Numbered from the stretch's first letter, positions 51,291-60,381 are shown. The stretch: DNA of 64,000 nucleotides from Mesostigma viride (GCA_009746045.1 RPFO01000034.1:2373971-2437970), one strand, 5' to 3'. Translations and numbers: made by a program. Notes: a model not told the origin generated them from the sequence alone.

Positions 51291-52222
51291 ACCAAACAGC
51301 CTTGCTCTAGGTGGGAGGCATCCCAGTGGGCTGGGCAGCCACGTGGTGGCTGACAGCAGGTCCTTCAGAGTTCAGACACACTCTGCTGGACAGGGGTCAG
51401 GGTGGAGTCACTCCCCTGGCTGAGAATTTCGCCTGGCTCTGTCATGGAGCTGCAGAAGAGTCTTAAGGACTTTGTAATGGGCCTTGGGTCTTCATGGAAT
51501 GGACCCTGCAAGGGCAGCCCAAGTGTTGGCTCTAACAGGTTGCTGTACATTTGTATATATTCTCTGTAACCAACCTGTTGCATGCTAATAAAATCCCTGG
51601 TTGTGTGACCATGTTGGACGTGGTTGCCAGGGGCCTCACTATGGGTTATACTCCTTTATAATAAAACATAATCTTGTTATTGTCATGTCTTGTTGTTTGT
51701 GATGCTCAGTTCCAGGAGCTGATCCAAACCTGGAGGATATGGGGTGGGGTTCGATTCCCCAGCTGACCTCAGCCTGGCATGTATGAATCCTGAGTACTCA
51801 GTGAGGACATGGGCTCCCCATGTGTTGGCTAACATTTGTCAGGGCTCTCTCAGTCTTTGGAAGGATTTAAAAGATAAAGGAGGCTCCGTGGCGGGCGCCA
51901 TATGAACGGGCGCCTGTGATAACTGGATGACCAGGAACTCACAATAGTACGTTCATGGACTCCTCTATCCAAACTCCTCTGACTAAGTGAAGACCTAACT
52001 TTAATCTACACCAGGTTCCCAAAGAAAGGGTTGGGATGTCATGTGGGTCAGAGGGCAACCTTTGAACCAATGAGCAGGCCTAGCTAATATTTGGAGGCAC
52101 CTCAGGTTCCAAAAGAAAAGGCAGGTCTGGTCTCTGGGAGGGATCAGATGTCTGAAGGCTTGTGGGGACAGTGGCTGATAGGTTCTCAGGCTGGTCCAAG
52201 CTCCAAAACAAGAAAGGGTTGG
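51291..52222 (+). other. Copia C 3' non-coding region
   Basis: No ORF is supported. AATAAA at 51587-51592 is a poly(A) signal. A T-arm-like TGGGGTTCGATTCCCCA at 51745-51761 and a D-arm-like hairpin at 51704-51719 resemble parts of a tRNA, but no acceptor stem pairs. A short purine-rich tract (AAGAAAGGG) just before 52223 is the likely polypurine tract. At 932 bp this is unusually long for a Copia element. Confidence 0.6.
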
Positions 52223-52876
52223 AGTTAGCATATTGGGGCACCAATGTGCTAGATGGATGCAGGTTGAGGAGACCTTTCCAACGCCGTGTCAACCGCCTAG
52301 AACAGACAAGGGACTAGAAAGTTATCAAGTCCCGAAGTACTGCCGACCGGTGGGCGAGGGCGGTGCACACTCAGGGCATAGTGGACAGGACACGTGGCAG
52401 GCCGTGCCTGCACAGGCTTAGCCTGGACTCTCACGTGACTGGGACACAGTGTACTGAGGGCTCAACGGTACTGTGGCTAGTAGAAGCCAGTAACCAGCCA
52501 GCAGGTCTGCAAGGATGTAAGTCCTTGCAGGACTGTGGCAGGTCCTGTGCTGTCCTAGACACAGGATAGCCAGAGATTCCTGTATGCTGCCTGCAACGAG
52601 GATGCAAGGCAGTGATACGAGGCTCTGGCAATGTAGCGTTGCCCAGCGTTGCTCATGACCGAGGAACAAGGATGGAACGAGGTTGCATATAGCTCGAGGC
52701 TCAACGAGGCAACGAGCGTCTTCACACACGAACCTTGGTCGTCACGACGAGTGGCGAGCCTATCGAGGGTCGTAGGCCTGGTGTGAGGATAAAGGTTGCT
52801 AGCCAGCAGCCTTGGGTCATTCCAGCCGGCAAGGACCAGGAGCTCACAAGCTCTGCTGACGAGTTGCTGTGCAAAT
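52223..52876 (+). repeat. 3' LTR of Copia element C
   Basis: 654 bp, followed by the GCTCC target duplication and then capsid gene 2. The open frame of capsid gene 2 reads through into this LTR and stops at 52722, which makes a chimeric C-terminus. Confidence 0.93.
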
Positions 52877-54122
52877 GCTCCTTCACGGGGTGGTTGAACT
52901 TGAGGTCGATCGTTACCTGCTCCTGGCCGCCGACGTAATGGGTGTGCAGCTGGCTCTCGGTCATAAGGAACTCGTGGGACTCGCTCGCGAACTGCTGACG
53001 CTCGTAGTCGTCCAAATACACGTACCTACCCACGAGGCGGGTGGTGAACGTGGGAGGGTTCGAAGCCCACGTAGCCCGCTGGTTGGCGGCGACGGTCGTG
53101 AACGAAGGCGTGAACTTCTCTGCCTTGGGGATCATGGAATCGCTGATGACGAAAGTGCGAGTGGAGCCGATGGACGCGTTATACTCGGCGATCTGGAACG
53201 AAATCTCCAGCGTGCCGTCGGTGGTTCCCGACGGAGGTGTCGTCGTCGCGAGGACGTTGGTGATCTTATCGGTGTACATGGCGTTCTCGATGACGTGCTT
53301 CACCCACTTCCGGTCGCCCGACTCGGAGATCAGCTGGGCCATCTGGTTGCCATACGCGGAATCGATGAAACGAGAGCGGATGATGGAACGGATCAGGTTG
53401 TAATCCGGCGTGCCCGAGCTGTTCAGGCTTGACTTGACTGTCCCGCCAATAACGCCAGGGACGGTATCATAGGACGGCTCGGACAACGAGTAGCTCGTGA
53501 AGATCTTGTCCGCGGAGGAGAACTTGACCTTGATGCGGACCTCGTGGAAGGACAACGCGATCATGGGGAAACACGTGCCGGGCTCGCAGGTGAAGGCGAA
53601 CTCGAGCGGGATGTACAAGTACTGGGTCGACTGGCCGTTGAACCAGTCGGTCATCTTCCCGGCCTTGTTGAACTTGACGGACCCGCCGTGGTTCGTGGGC
53701 ATGTTCTCCACCCAGCTGGCGTAGTCAGGGCGGTTCAGGATGTCCCAGATATGCAACATGTCTCCCGTGATCCGCTCGACGGGGTACCCTCCGACGATGA
53801 ACTCGACGTACTCGATCAGGGCGCGGGGAAAGTCCCAGATGAAGGGGGCGAACGACCCGTTCCATCCCGGGACCGCGTTCATCTGAACGACGAGCATGGC
53901 CCTGGTGATGAGATCGCCGACCCTGGACAACTTGAACTCGAGAGTCTGCCCGTACGCGGACTGCCCGGTCGTCTGCGCGATCTCGATATCCTCCCACGCG
54001 AAGTTCGTGTGTCGAGGGAACACCGACTTGAAAAACGTGACTTCCGGGTTTCCGATGGTGGCGATGTCCTGAGGCCCGCGGGCCTTGAGCATCATCATTT
54101 GGGCGCCGGACGACGAGGCCAT
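52877..54122 (-). pseudogene. Giant-virus major capsid protein 2, N-terminal part, split by Copia
   Basis: 415 residues of a double jelly-roll capsid protein: DIATIGNPEVTFFKS, PRHTNFAWED, YGQTLEFKLSRVGDL, MPTNHGGSVKFNKAG, RLVGRYVYLDDYERQQF and the start of the second barrel to FNHPVKE. It ends at GCTCC, where the Copia 3' LTR starts; the rest is at 44051-44489. It differs clearly from capsid 1 and lacks the inserted lectin-like region. It is divergent from capsid gene 3 across 86 bp. Confidence 0.93.
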
Positions 54123-54131
54123 AGTTCGCAG

Positions 54132-54138
54132 TATAGTA
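54132..54138 (-). promoter_or_regulatory. TACTATA motif before capsid gene 2
   Basis: TACTATA on the coding strand ends 9 bases before the ATG. It shares an 86-bp divergent intergenic region with the equivalent motif of capsid gene 3. Between them lies an inverted repeat, GCAACCG...CGGTTGC, around a run of A. Confidence 0.5.
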
Positions 54139-54193
54139 TTGCAACCGAAAAAAAAAGTCCGGTTGCGGTCACGAATTTTGTTATATTGTCTTT

Positions 54194-54201
54194 GTACTAT
54201 A
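54194..54201 (+). promoter_or_regulatory. TACTATA motif before capsid gene 3
   Basis: GTACTATA, with 7 bases between it and the ATG at 54209. Same motif and spacing class as before capsid gene 2 and the fibre gene. Confidence 0.5.
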
Positions 54202-54208
54202 GCGAAAG

Positions 54209-55573
54209 ATGGCCTCTCAGAACATCACGGCCCATTTGACATGGCTGCAAGCGAAGGGGTCGTTCGACACCTTCCTCACCGTCAACCCGGAGAAGACGTT
54301 TTTCAAGTCCGTATTTTCTCGGCACACCAACTTCAGCTGGATGGACGTCGAGATACTCCCCGACGTCCCTCCGCTGTATGGTGGGCAAGTGAAGTTCAAG
54401 GTCCCGCGGATCGGAGACCTCGTCACGCAGATGTACGTGTACTACAACATCACGAAACTCAACTACGGGGTCATGCAGGTGACGCACGGAAAGAACTCCG
54501 TGTCCGCGGACGGCTCGACCCCCACGAACCCGGGGGTGGATGTGACGGACACGCGCGTGACGGCCGCGTTCCGGTCCTCCAACTACCCGTTGCTGGCCGA
54601 CTCGGACTACGACGGGATCACGCACGAGTCGTTTCAGCCCGCGTGGATCGACCACCTCGGGTACGTGCTCACGAACACCGTGGAGCTGTGGGTGGGCGGC
54701 ACGCTCATCGAGAGCCACACGGGCGATTTCCTGCACACGTGGGATTGCGTCACTCGCAGTTCGGAGCAGAGCGTGATCCAGGGGCTGCCGTCGGAACACG
54801 GAGGGACCCGGAACGTGGGGACCATGCACGATCAGCACGTGTACGTACCCCTACAGTTCTTCTTCAACCGAGACGTCGGCCACGCGCTTCCCATTTCGGC
54901 CATACAGTATCACGACGTCGAGATCGTGCTGAAGATGAGCGCCAAGCCTCTGCGGTACGACTACACGAACTATTTCGAGAAGGTCCCGTTCAAGGTCGCG
55001 CCGTCCACCGATCCGGACCGGTGGCTCCCGAAGAAAGTCCACGTGTTCTCAGGCGACTTGAACTCGACGCTTGTGGACACGGGGGAGGAGCTGGAGAGGG
55101 CGGAGATCGGCGGGGAGTTGAAGGCCGTCCGTCTCGTCGCGCGATACATATTGTTGGACGACTTCGAGAGGAAGCAGTTCAATCAAGGGACTCATTCGTA
55201 CCTGATCACGGAGACCAAACACCTCGAGTTCCCATTGACGAGGCGCGACAAATTGACGAAAGAGTTCCCTCTAGACTCGATTTCCGGAGCTTGTAAGGAA
55301 CTCATTTTCTTCTTCCGCGCCGATCATCGCAGACTCGAGGGGAGCGACGAGAAGAACGCGAACGACGAGTATTGGAACTTCGAGGGTAACCGGCCTTTCG
55401 TGCGGAACGACATGCAGAACAAGGGGCTGTATTACGTCCGCACGTTCGGAAAGCAGATGGTTCACGTGGACAACGCTCTAGCTATGGGACGTCGTGGAGT
55501 GCGAGACTGGAAAGAAGGACGGACGTACCTGGGGCCTTGCGCAGGGAGTTGTCGATCGTGCGAGACAGCATGA
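54209..55573 (+). CDS. Giant-virus major capsid protein 3, probably lacking its C-terminus
   Basis: 454 aa. Capsid signature at the N-terminus (FLTVNPEKTFFKSVF, SRHTNFSWMD, GGQVKFKVPRIGDLV), then LPSEHGGT, ISAIQYHDVEIVL, LVARYILLDDFERKQF, CKELIFFFRA. Similarity to capsids 1 and 2 fades at about residue 424. The GSVNMSRLD and GMGGKR blocks that close the other two proteins are missing. The last 30 residues are encoded opposite the end of the fibre gene and look like read-through sequence. It may be truncated by a deletion or have a different ending. Confidence 0.85.
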   Translation: MASQNITAHLTWLQAKGSFDTFLTVNPEKTFFKSVFSRHTNFSWMDVEILPDVPPLYGGQVKFKVPRIGDLVTQMYVYYNITKLNYGVMQVTHGKNSVSADGSTPTNPGVDVTDTRVTAAFRSSNYPLLADSDYDGITHESFQPAWIDHLGYVLTNTVELWVGGTLIESHTGDFLHTWDCVTRSSEQSVIQGLPSEHGGTRNVGTMHDQHVYVPLQFFFNRDVGHALPISAIQYHDVEIVLKMSAKPLRYDYTNYFEKVPFKVAPSTDPDRWLPKKVHVFSGDLNSTLVDTGEELERAEIGGELKAVRLVARYILLDDFERKQFNQGTHSYLITETKHLEFPLTRRDKLTKEFPLDSISGACKELIFFFRADHRRLEGSDEKNANDEYWNFEGNRPFVRNDMQNKGLYYVRTFGKQMVHVDNALAMGRRGVRDWKEGRTYLGPCAGSCRSCETA

Positions 55574-58571
55574 GCTGGCCTCCCTTCACGTGCCAGTAGG
55601 AACCCTGGTAATCGCCGCGGTCCTGCGAGCTGTTCGCGAACCACTTCACGGACCTCTCCACGTCGGTGGAGCTCACCTGGCCGTCGCCCTCCACGAGGAT
55701 ACCGGCGCCAGAAGAAGAGGAGTTGGTGGGAGCGGTCACGGAGACGACGCGGACATCGTCGAACTTCATGGGGGCGGACGAGGCGTCTGCGCCGAAGTGG
55801 CCGATGTACAGAGTCGGGCTCGCCGCGAACGAGAGAGCGGCGAGGGCGCTCAGCTGACCCGCGCCGGCCTCGGTGAGAGTCCTCGCGACCATGTTGGTCA
55901 TGAGGGAGAGGGTAGAGGTGAGAGGGTCCCTCCTGATGCAGATGTTCACAGGGGTGTCCGCGAGGAGGAGGGAGGCGGGGGAATGGGCCGAGTTGGTGCC
56001 GTCGCTGACGACCAGCCAGTCGTTGGCCTGGTCGTACGATACGCGAACGAACACGCCCGAAACGGCACCATAGGCCATGATGAACGAGTCGGCGGCGGGG
56101 AGAGAGCCGACGAAAGTGGTGTTGACGCACACCTGGAAACCGGCAGTCCCGGATGGGAACAAGGCGCTGGATGTGGTCGCGTACGCGGATGCGGCGGGGA
56201 TGGAGAGCTTCTCGGCCGAGAACACGGCGGTGCCGGAGAGGGACATGGAGACGGCGGAGGTGGTGTCCACGGCGGGCGTGCCCGCGTCGAACGGCCATGA
56301 CGCGACGTTCACGTCTGCCGGCTTGGCGAGGGAGACGACCTTGTCGGTGACGGCGATGTTGGTGGTGGTCTGGTTAATGCTGTTGGTCGTCCCGGTGATG
56401 TTGAGGTTTCCGTTGATGGTGACCTCTCCGGTGGCGGAGGTGAGCTCGAGAGAGCCGATGGAGGTGGTGATCTTGCCGCCTGTCCCGGCGCTGTTGGTGA
56501 CGACGAGGTCACTATCGATGTCGACGGAGATGGGCGCGGAAAGGGAAAGGACATCCTGGGTGGTAGAAACGCTCGCACCTGTAACGCTCACGCTGGCCAC
56601 GTTGACGGCACCCGATGTGGAAGTCAGATTCAGAGGGCCGACGGAGGTGGTCACGCTGCCCGCGGTCCCCGCCGAGTTGGTGAGGATGAGGTCGCTAGTG
56701 ACGTTGACGGAGGTGGCGGCGTCCAGAGAGAGGACCGCGTTGGTGGTGGAGACGGCCGAACCGTTGACCTTGACGCTAGCGACGTTCACATCGCCGGAAC
56801 TCGAGGTCAGGTTCAGAGCGCCCGTGGAGGTGGTCACGGACCCAGCGGTGCCGGCCGTGTTTGTCAGGATGAGGTCGCTGGTGATGTCCACGGAGGTGGC
56901 CGCGTCCAGAGAGAGGATCGCGTTGGTGGTGGAGACGGCCGAACCGGTCACGTTCACGTCGTCGACGTTCACGCCGCCCGATGTGGAAGTCAGATTGAGG
57001 GCACCCGTGGAGGTGGTGATGCTGCCCGCAGTCCCGGCGGAGTCGGTGAGGATGAGGTCGCTCGTCACGTTGACGGAAGTGGCGGCGTCCAGAGAGAGGA
57101 TCGCGTTGGTGGTGGAAACGGCCGAACCGGTCACGTTCACGTCGTCCACGTTCACGCCACCCGAGGCGGAAGTCAGGTTGAGGGCGCCAGTAGAAGAGGT
57201 CACGCTACCGGCAGTCCCGGCGGTGTTTGTCAGAATCAAGTCGCTGGTGATGTCCACGGAGGTGGCCGCGTCCAGAGAGAGGATCGCGTTGGTAGTGGAC
57301 AGGGCGGAACCGGTGACCTTGACGCTGGCGACGTTCACATCGCCAGACGCGGAAGTCAGGTTGAGGGCGCCAGTAGAAGAGGTAACGCTACCGGCAGTCC
57401 CGGCGGTGTTGGTCAGAATCAGGTCGCTGGTGATGTCCACGGAGGTCGCGGCCTCCAGAGAGAGGATCGCGTTGGTGGTGGACAGGGCCGAACCGGTCAC
57501 GTTGACGTCGTCCACGTTCACGCCACCCGACGCAGAGGTCAGGTTAAGCGCACCCGTGGAGGAGGTAATGCTGCCTGCGGTCCCAGCGGTGTCGGTGAGA
57601 ATGAGGTCGCTTGTCACGTTCACGGAGGTGGCCGCGTCCAGAGCGAGGACCGCGTTGGTGGTCGAAAGAGACGAGTTGACGAACTTCACCTCCTCCACCG
57701 TGACGCTCGAATCGGTCACGCTCGTGTCACCGGTGATCCAGATGTGCTCGCCGGTGTTGGAGGCGCCGCCCAGAGACACCGCGGAGATCTTGGTGCACTC
57801 GTCCGGATTGGTGTTGTAGGTCGTGGCGGAGTAGGAGATCGACAGCTTGGAGTTCGGGTCCTGCCCGCGGTTCGAGCCGACAGAAGGGCAGATCTCGACC
57901 GCCGCACCGGCCGCGAGGCGGACAACTCCGCTCGAGGACCCGTCCGCCGAAAGACGCAGCTGAGCGTCGGACACCAACTCCATGTCGTTCGCCCCGCTGT
58001 CCACCACGCCCCTCCAGCTCGTGGACCCGGTCTGACCCCCGGAGGTGTGGCCGGAGGCATACACCATGCCCATCAGAACCTGCTGGTTGTCGTTCCCATT
58101 GTCACCCCGGACCGCGAAGGCGTCGGGCTCCGAGTTGACGGAGGTCTTCGCGGTCTTGTGAGCGACCAGGCGAGAATCGTCGACGATGACCTCGTGCGCG
58201 GTGGTCTGGCCCTTCAGAATCAAGTGGTTGAGAACGGACCGGACAGCGCCGTTGTTTGCCTCGGACGTGTCGGCGTCCTTCTCGTACGTCAAAGTGGCGA
58301 GGTTGACGTCTCCGATCGTCGCGCCGTCCGACCCGCCGGCGCTGAATGCGCCCATGACCGCGAGGTCGCCATACACGGTGACCTTGTTCGTCGCGTCACG
58401 CACCAGGTTTGTGGTGTCGTTGCCGGAAGAACGGTTGGGAATAAGGTCGATCTTGTCCCATCCGTACACCTTGAGGTCCTGAAGCGCCGCGGAAACGTTG
58501 TCGTCACTCCACAGCTCGTTCACGGACAACTTCCGCAGCCTAGAAGCACCCATGTTCTCGCAGAGAGACAT
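55482..58571 (-). CDS. Fibre-like surface protein with seven 61-aa repeats and LamG-like end
   Basis: 1029 aa. The N-terminal about 300 residues are beta-rich (DLKVYGWDKIDLIPN, GDLAVMGAFSAGG). Then seven consecutive 61-residue repeats occur, each with STTNAILSL, AATSVDITSDLILT, GTAGSVTSSTGALNL and SASG-VNV. After a linker comes a laminin-G/concanavalin-like segment (VASWPFDAG, FQVCVNTTFVG, FVRVSYDQANDWLV, LYIGHFGAD, MKFDDVRVVS). The layout fits a trimeric fibre or surface decoration on a virion. It overlaps the end of capsid gene 3 by 92 bp in convergent orientation. A fibre role is inferred. Confidence 0.75.
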   Translation of the reverse strand: MSLCENMGASRLRKLSVNELWSDDNVSAALQDLKVYGWDKIDLIPNRSSGNDTTNLVRDATNKVTVYGDLAVMGAFSAGGSDGATIGDVNLATLTYEKDADTSEANNGAVRSVLNHLILKGQTTAHEVIVDDSRLVAHKTAKTSVNSEPDAFAVRGDNGNDNQQVLMGMVYASGHTSGGQTGSTSWRGVVDSGANDMELVSDAQLRLSADGSSSGVVRLAAGAAVEICPSVGSNRGQDPNSKLSISYSATTYNTNPDECTKISAVSLGGASNTGEHIWITGDTSVTDSSVTVEEVKFVNSSLSTTNAVLALDAATSVNVTSDLILTDTAGTAGSITSSTGALNLTSASGGVNVDDVNVTGSALSTTNAILSLEAATSVDITSDLILTNTAGTAGSVTSSTGALNLTSASGDVNVASVKVTGSALSTTNAILSLDAATSVDITSDLILTNTAGTAGSVTSSTGALNLTSASGGVNVDDVNVTGSAVSTTNAILSLDAATSVNVTSDLILTDSAGTAGSITTSTGALNLTSTSGGVNVDDVNVTGSAVSTTNAILSLDAATSVDITSDLILTNTAGTAGSVTTSTGALNLTSSSGDVNVASVKVNGSAVSTTNAVLSLDAATSVNVTSDLILTNSAGTAGSVTTSVGPLNLTSTSGAVNVASVSVTGASVSTTQDVLSLSAPISVDIDSDLVVTNSAGTGGKITTSIGSLELTSATGEVTINGNLNITGTTNSINQTTTNIAVTDKVVSLAKPADVNVASWPFDAGTPAVDTTSAVSMSLSGTAVFSAEKLSIPAASAYATTSSALFPSGTAGFQVCVNTTFVGSLPAADSFIMAYGAVSGVFVRVSYDQANDWLVVSDGTNSAHSPASLLLADTPVNICIRRDPLTSTLSLMTNMVARTLTEAGAGQLSALAALSFAASPTLYIGHFGADASSAPMKFDDVRVVSVTAPTNSSSSGAGILVEGDGQVSSTDVERSVKWFANSSQDRGDYQGSYWHVKGGQLMLSRTIDNSLRKAPGTSVLLSSLALHDVP
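56396..57676 (-). repeat. Seven tandem 183-bp units in the fibre gene
   Basis: The repeats are seen both in the protein (61 aa each) and in the DNA. Units alternate between VNVDD-VNV and VNVAS-VKV endings, which suggests that pairs were duplicated together. The outermost units are the most diverged. Confidence 0.85.
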
Positions 58572-58581
58572 CTTCGTTCGT

Positions 58582-58588
58582 TATAGTA
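58582..58588 (-). promoter_or_regulatory. TACTATA motif before the fibre gene
   Basis: TACTATA on the coding strand, 10 bases before the ATG. Confidence 0.5.
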
Positions 58589-58608
58589 CTATCTAAAGAA
58601 AAAAAAAA

Positions 58609-59103
58609 TCAGCTCCGGGCTAACGAGCCGGCCATTTGAGCGGCCGGGTCCATGTACCGGACCGGGGGAGCAAACACCGACCGGTTATTGTACAGGTATC
58701 CGAGAATGAACGCTAGGCCGGCGCCTATCACCATATACATGATCACGTTCCCCCTCGCCTCTTCCGCCGCGATCTGGCGCATGCGGGTCTCTAGCCCCAT
58801 CCGGTCTGGCACAGGCTCAAGGGGCTGTCTTCTGGGCGGTTGCGGCTGGTGGGTCTGCGGCGGCGGCATCATGTTGTGCATGTTGGGATGCGGATGAACG
58901 TGTTGAGGCGGAGGCGCGTTGTGATTCGGAGGAGGGATGGTCAGAGGCCCTGGGATGTGGATCGGCTCTCGGCCACCGCTCTCGGGATGCATGAAAGGAG
59001 GCTGGGCTTGCTCGGTTTGCGGCTGAGGGATCGAGGAGTGCGCCGACACGGACTCGCCAGAAGGGGTGAAACTGTACGCTTGGTTCAAGGGAGCGCCGCT
59101 CAT
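58609..59103 (-). CDS. Proline-rich single-pass membrane protein
   Basis: 164 aa. Residues 1-100 are rich in Pro, Gln and His and probably disordered. A hydrophobic helix (MYMVIGAGLAFILGYLY) lies at about residues 117-137, followed by a short tail of about 25 residues. No family is recognised. It lies 37 bp from the fibre gene start, on the same strand, in a cluster of virion-type genes; a role as a virion membrane protein is inferred. Confidence 0.6.
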   Translation of the reverse strand: MSGAPLNQAYSFTPSGESVSAHSSIPQPQTEQAQPPFMHPESGGREPIHIPGPLTIPPPNHNAPPPQHVHPHPNMHNMMPPPQTHQPQPPRRQPLEPVPDRMGLETRMRQIAAEEARGNVIMYMVIGAGLAFILGYLYNNRSVFAPPVRYMDPAAQMAGSLARS

Positions 59104-59160
59104 CGATCTGTCACTGTATGTTCCCGAAATAAACCCCGGTCCCGAGACGAGCTGGCAGGA

Positions 59161-59790
59161 CTACACGTACTCCTTCATGACCTCCGCGGCCGTGTTGAAC
59201 CTCTTGGCCACCACATCCTTTTTCTTGACCGCCAGGAACGGCACCACGTGGTTCGTGAAGATGCGAAGGAGGTACTTCTCGATGTAATGGCTATCCTCCT
59301 TCACGGGCGACTCGTCGCGCATCACCCACTCCCCCAACACGTTGAAAAAACGGATGATCGAGGCCACGTGGCCCTCTTCGATGTTAGGGTATATGACCTG
59401 GGTGAAATACTTCTCGAACTCGTCCCGGTTCTGACACGAAAGCAGGATCGGGATCATGCGCTCCGACACCCGCAGACCCCTCCTAGCGTCCGCGGAGATG
59501 CTGTCCTCCGCATCCTTCCACGCGGTCAGCACCTCGGTGGCGGCCTTCTTGATCCCTTCCGGCAGGTTTTCCTGCTGCCGTATGTGCATGAGACAAATCA
59601 CCTCCACGTCCGTGACGGTCCCGTGAAGTTCCTTCGTCTCGAGGACGCTCGCCAGACGCACGACGATGTTTTTGATAATGCGTTTGCACGTTTCGGCGTC
59701 CTCGCCCAAGTTGCTCATCACGCTCTGGATCATCGAGTTCGGGAACTTCCATGCGTGAATCTTGTTGTCGAGCCGGACCTTGACCTCCAT
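59161..59790 (-). CDS. Unrecognised 209-aa helical protein
   Basis: An intact, mostly helical soluble protein with no Cys-rich, membrane or catalytic motif (CKRIIKNIVVRL, RGLRVSERMIPILL, EEGHVASIIRFFNVLGEW, IEKYLLRIFTNHVVPFL). The coding strand has TATAA just before the ATG. Its compact spacing and strand follow the two genes on its right as seen in the map (58609, 55482). Function unknown. Confidence 0.65.
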   Translation of the reverse strand: MEVKVRLDNKIHAWKFPNSMIQSVMSNLGEDAETCKRIIKNIVVRLASVLETKELHGTVTDVEVICLMHIRQQENLPEGIKKAATEVLTAWKDAEDSISADARRGLRVSERMIPILLSCQNRDEFEKYFTQVIYPNIEEGHVASIIRFFNVLGEWVMRDESPVKEDSHYIEKYLLRIFTNHVVPFLAVKKKDVVAKRFNTAAEVMKEYV

Positions 59791-59876
59791 TTATACAACT
59801 TCGCTGAAATAATGCGGTTCGTTTTAAACGCGTAAATAAATTATCGCATGATGGATGATAGTGCACTCGCTCCATC

Positions 59877-60381
59877 ATGTCGGCGGTCCAGGCATTCAAC
59901 AACATGCTGGCGATGTTCCTCGAGAGCTGGCCTTGGCGTTCCCCGAGGAGAAATCTATCGCGGGGGTTCAGACCGCGTTGAAGCTCGCGACCAAAGCGAA
60001 TGTCCGCCTGCCGCTCGAAACATTCATGGACGCGATCGAGCCGCACCTCACAATGATCACGACCAGGACGAGGCGTTGTTCGAGGATGCCGCGAACTCCA
60101 TCCCGTACTTGAACGAGGTGGACCTCAAGAAGCACTGGGCCGGGGCGCCGCAGGGTACGAAGGACGCGATATGGCAGTACCTCTCCACTCTCGCCATGAT
60201 CGGGATGGGCGTGCGGAATATCCCGGACGAGATCCTGCGACAAGCGGAGATGCTGGCGAGGGACATCGCGGAGAAGTTTGAGACCGGACAGGCAGACGCT
60301 TCCAACCTGATGAGCGAGGTGATGTCCGGGGTCTCCAAGATCGCATCGTCCACCGTGGATCTCCCGGCGATCCAAAAATAA
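59877..60381 (+). pseudogene. Small conserved giant-virus-type protein, two frameshifts
   Basis: It starts at the ATG at 59877 (SAVQAFNNMLAMFL), shifts at about 59925 into LALAFPEEKSI and shifts again at about 60055 into DEALFEDAANSIPYL. The frame then stays open to 60381 (DLKKHWAGAPQGTKDAIWQYLSTLAMIG). This order, with a DEKS-type start, a 'Dxx-F' helix and a W...IWQYL block, resembles a small protein of unknown function common in mimivirus-like genomes; that link is from memory and weak. The uninterrupted form would be about 168 aa. The two single-base gaps could be decay or read error. Confidence 0.6.

Larger units (their letters stand above)
44490..52876 (+). mobile_element. Complete Copia element C inside capsid gene 2
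   Basis: 8387 bp with two 654-bp LTRs and GCTCC on both sides (44485-44489 and 52877-52881). It contains ORF1, gag ORF2, an intact pol of 1195 codons, and a 932-bp 3' non-coding part. The gag part in this contig carries L-type substitutions and frameshifts, unlike the copy at 28184. Confidence 0.93.

Noticed and set aside
52722..52876. C-terminal tail of the capsid 2 open frame as real capsid sequence
   Set aside because: These codons lie in the Copia 3' LTR and occur in every LTR copy; the true capsid end is at 44051-44489.
54085..55296. 403-codon frame overlapping capsid gene 3, and the 213-codon minus-strand frame at 54197-54838
   Set aside because: Shadow frames of capsid gene 3 with random composition.
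56077..57819. 580-codon plus-strand frame with regular repeats
   Set aside because: It is antisense to the 183-bp repeats of the fibre gene; the repeat pattern comes from the fibre coding strand.
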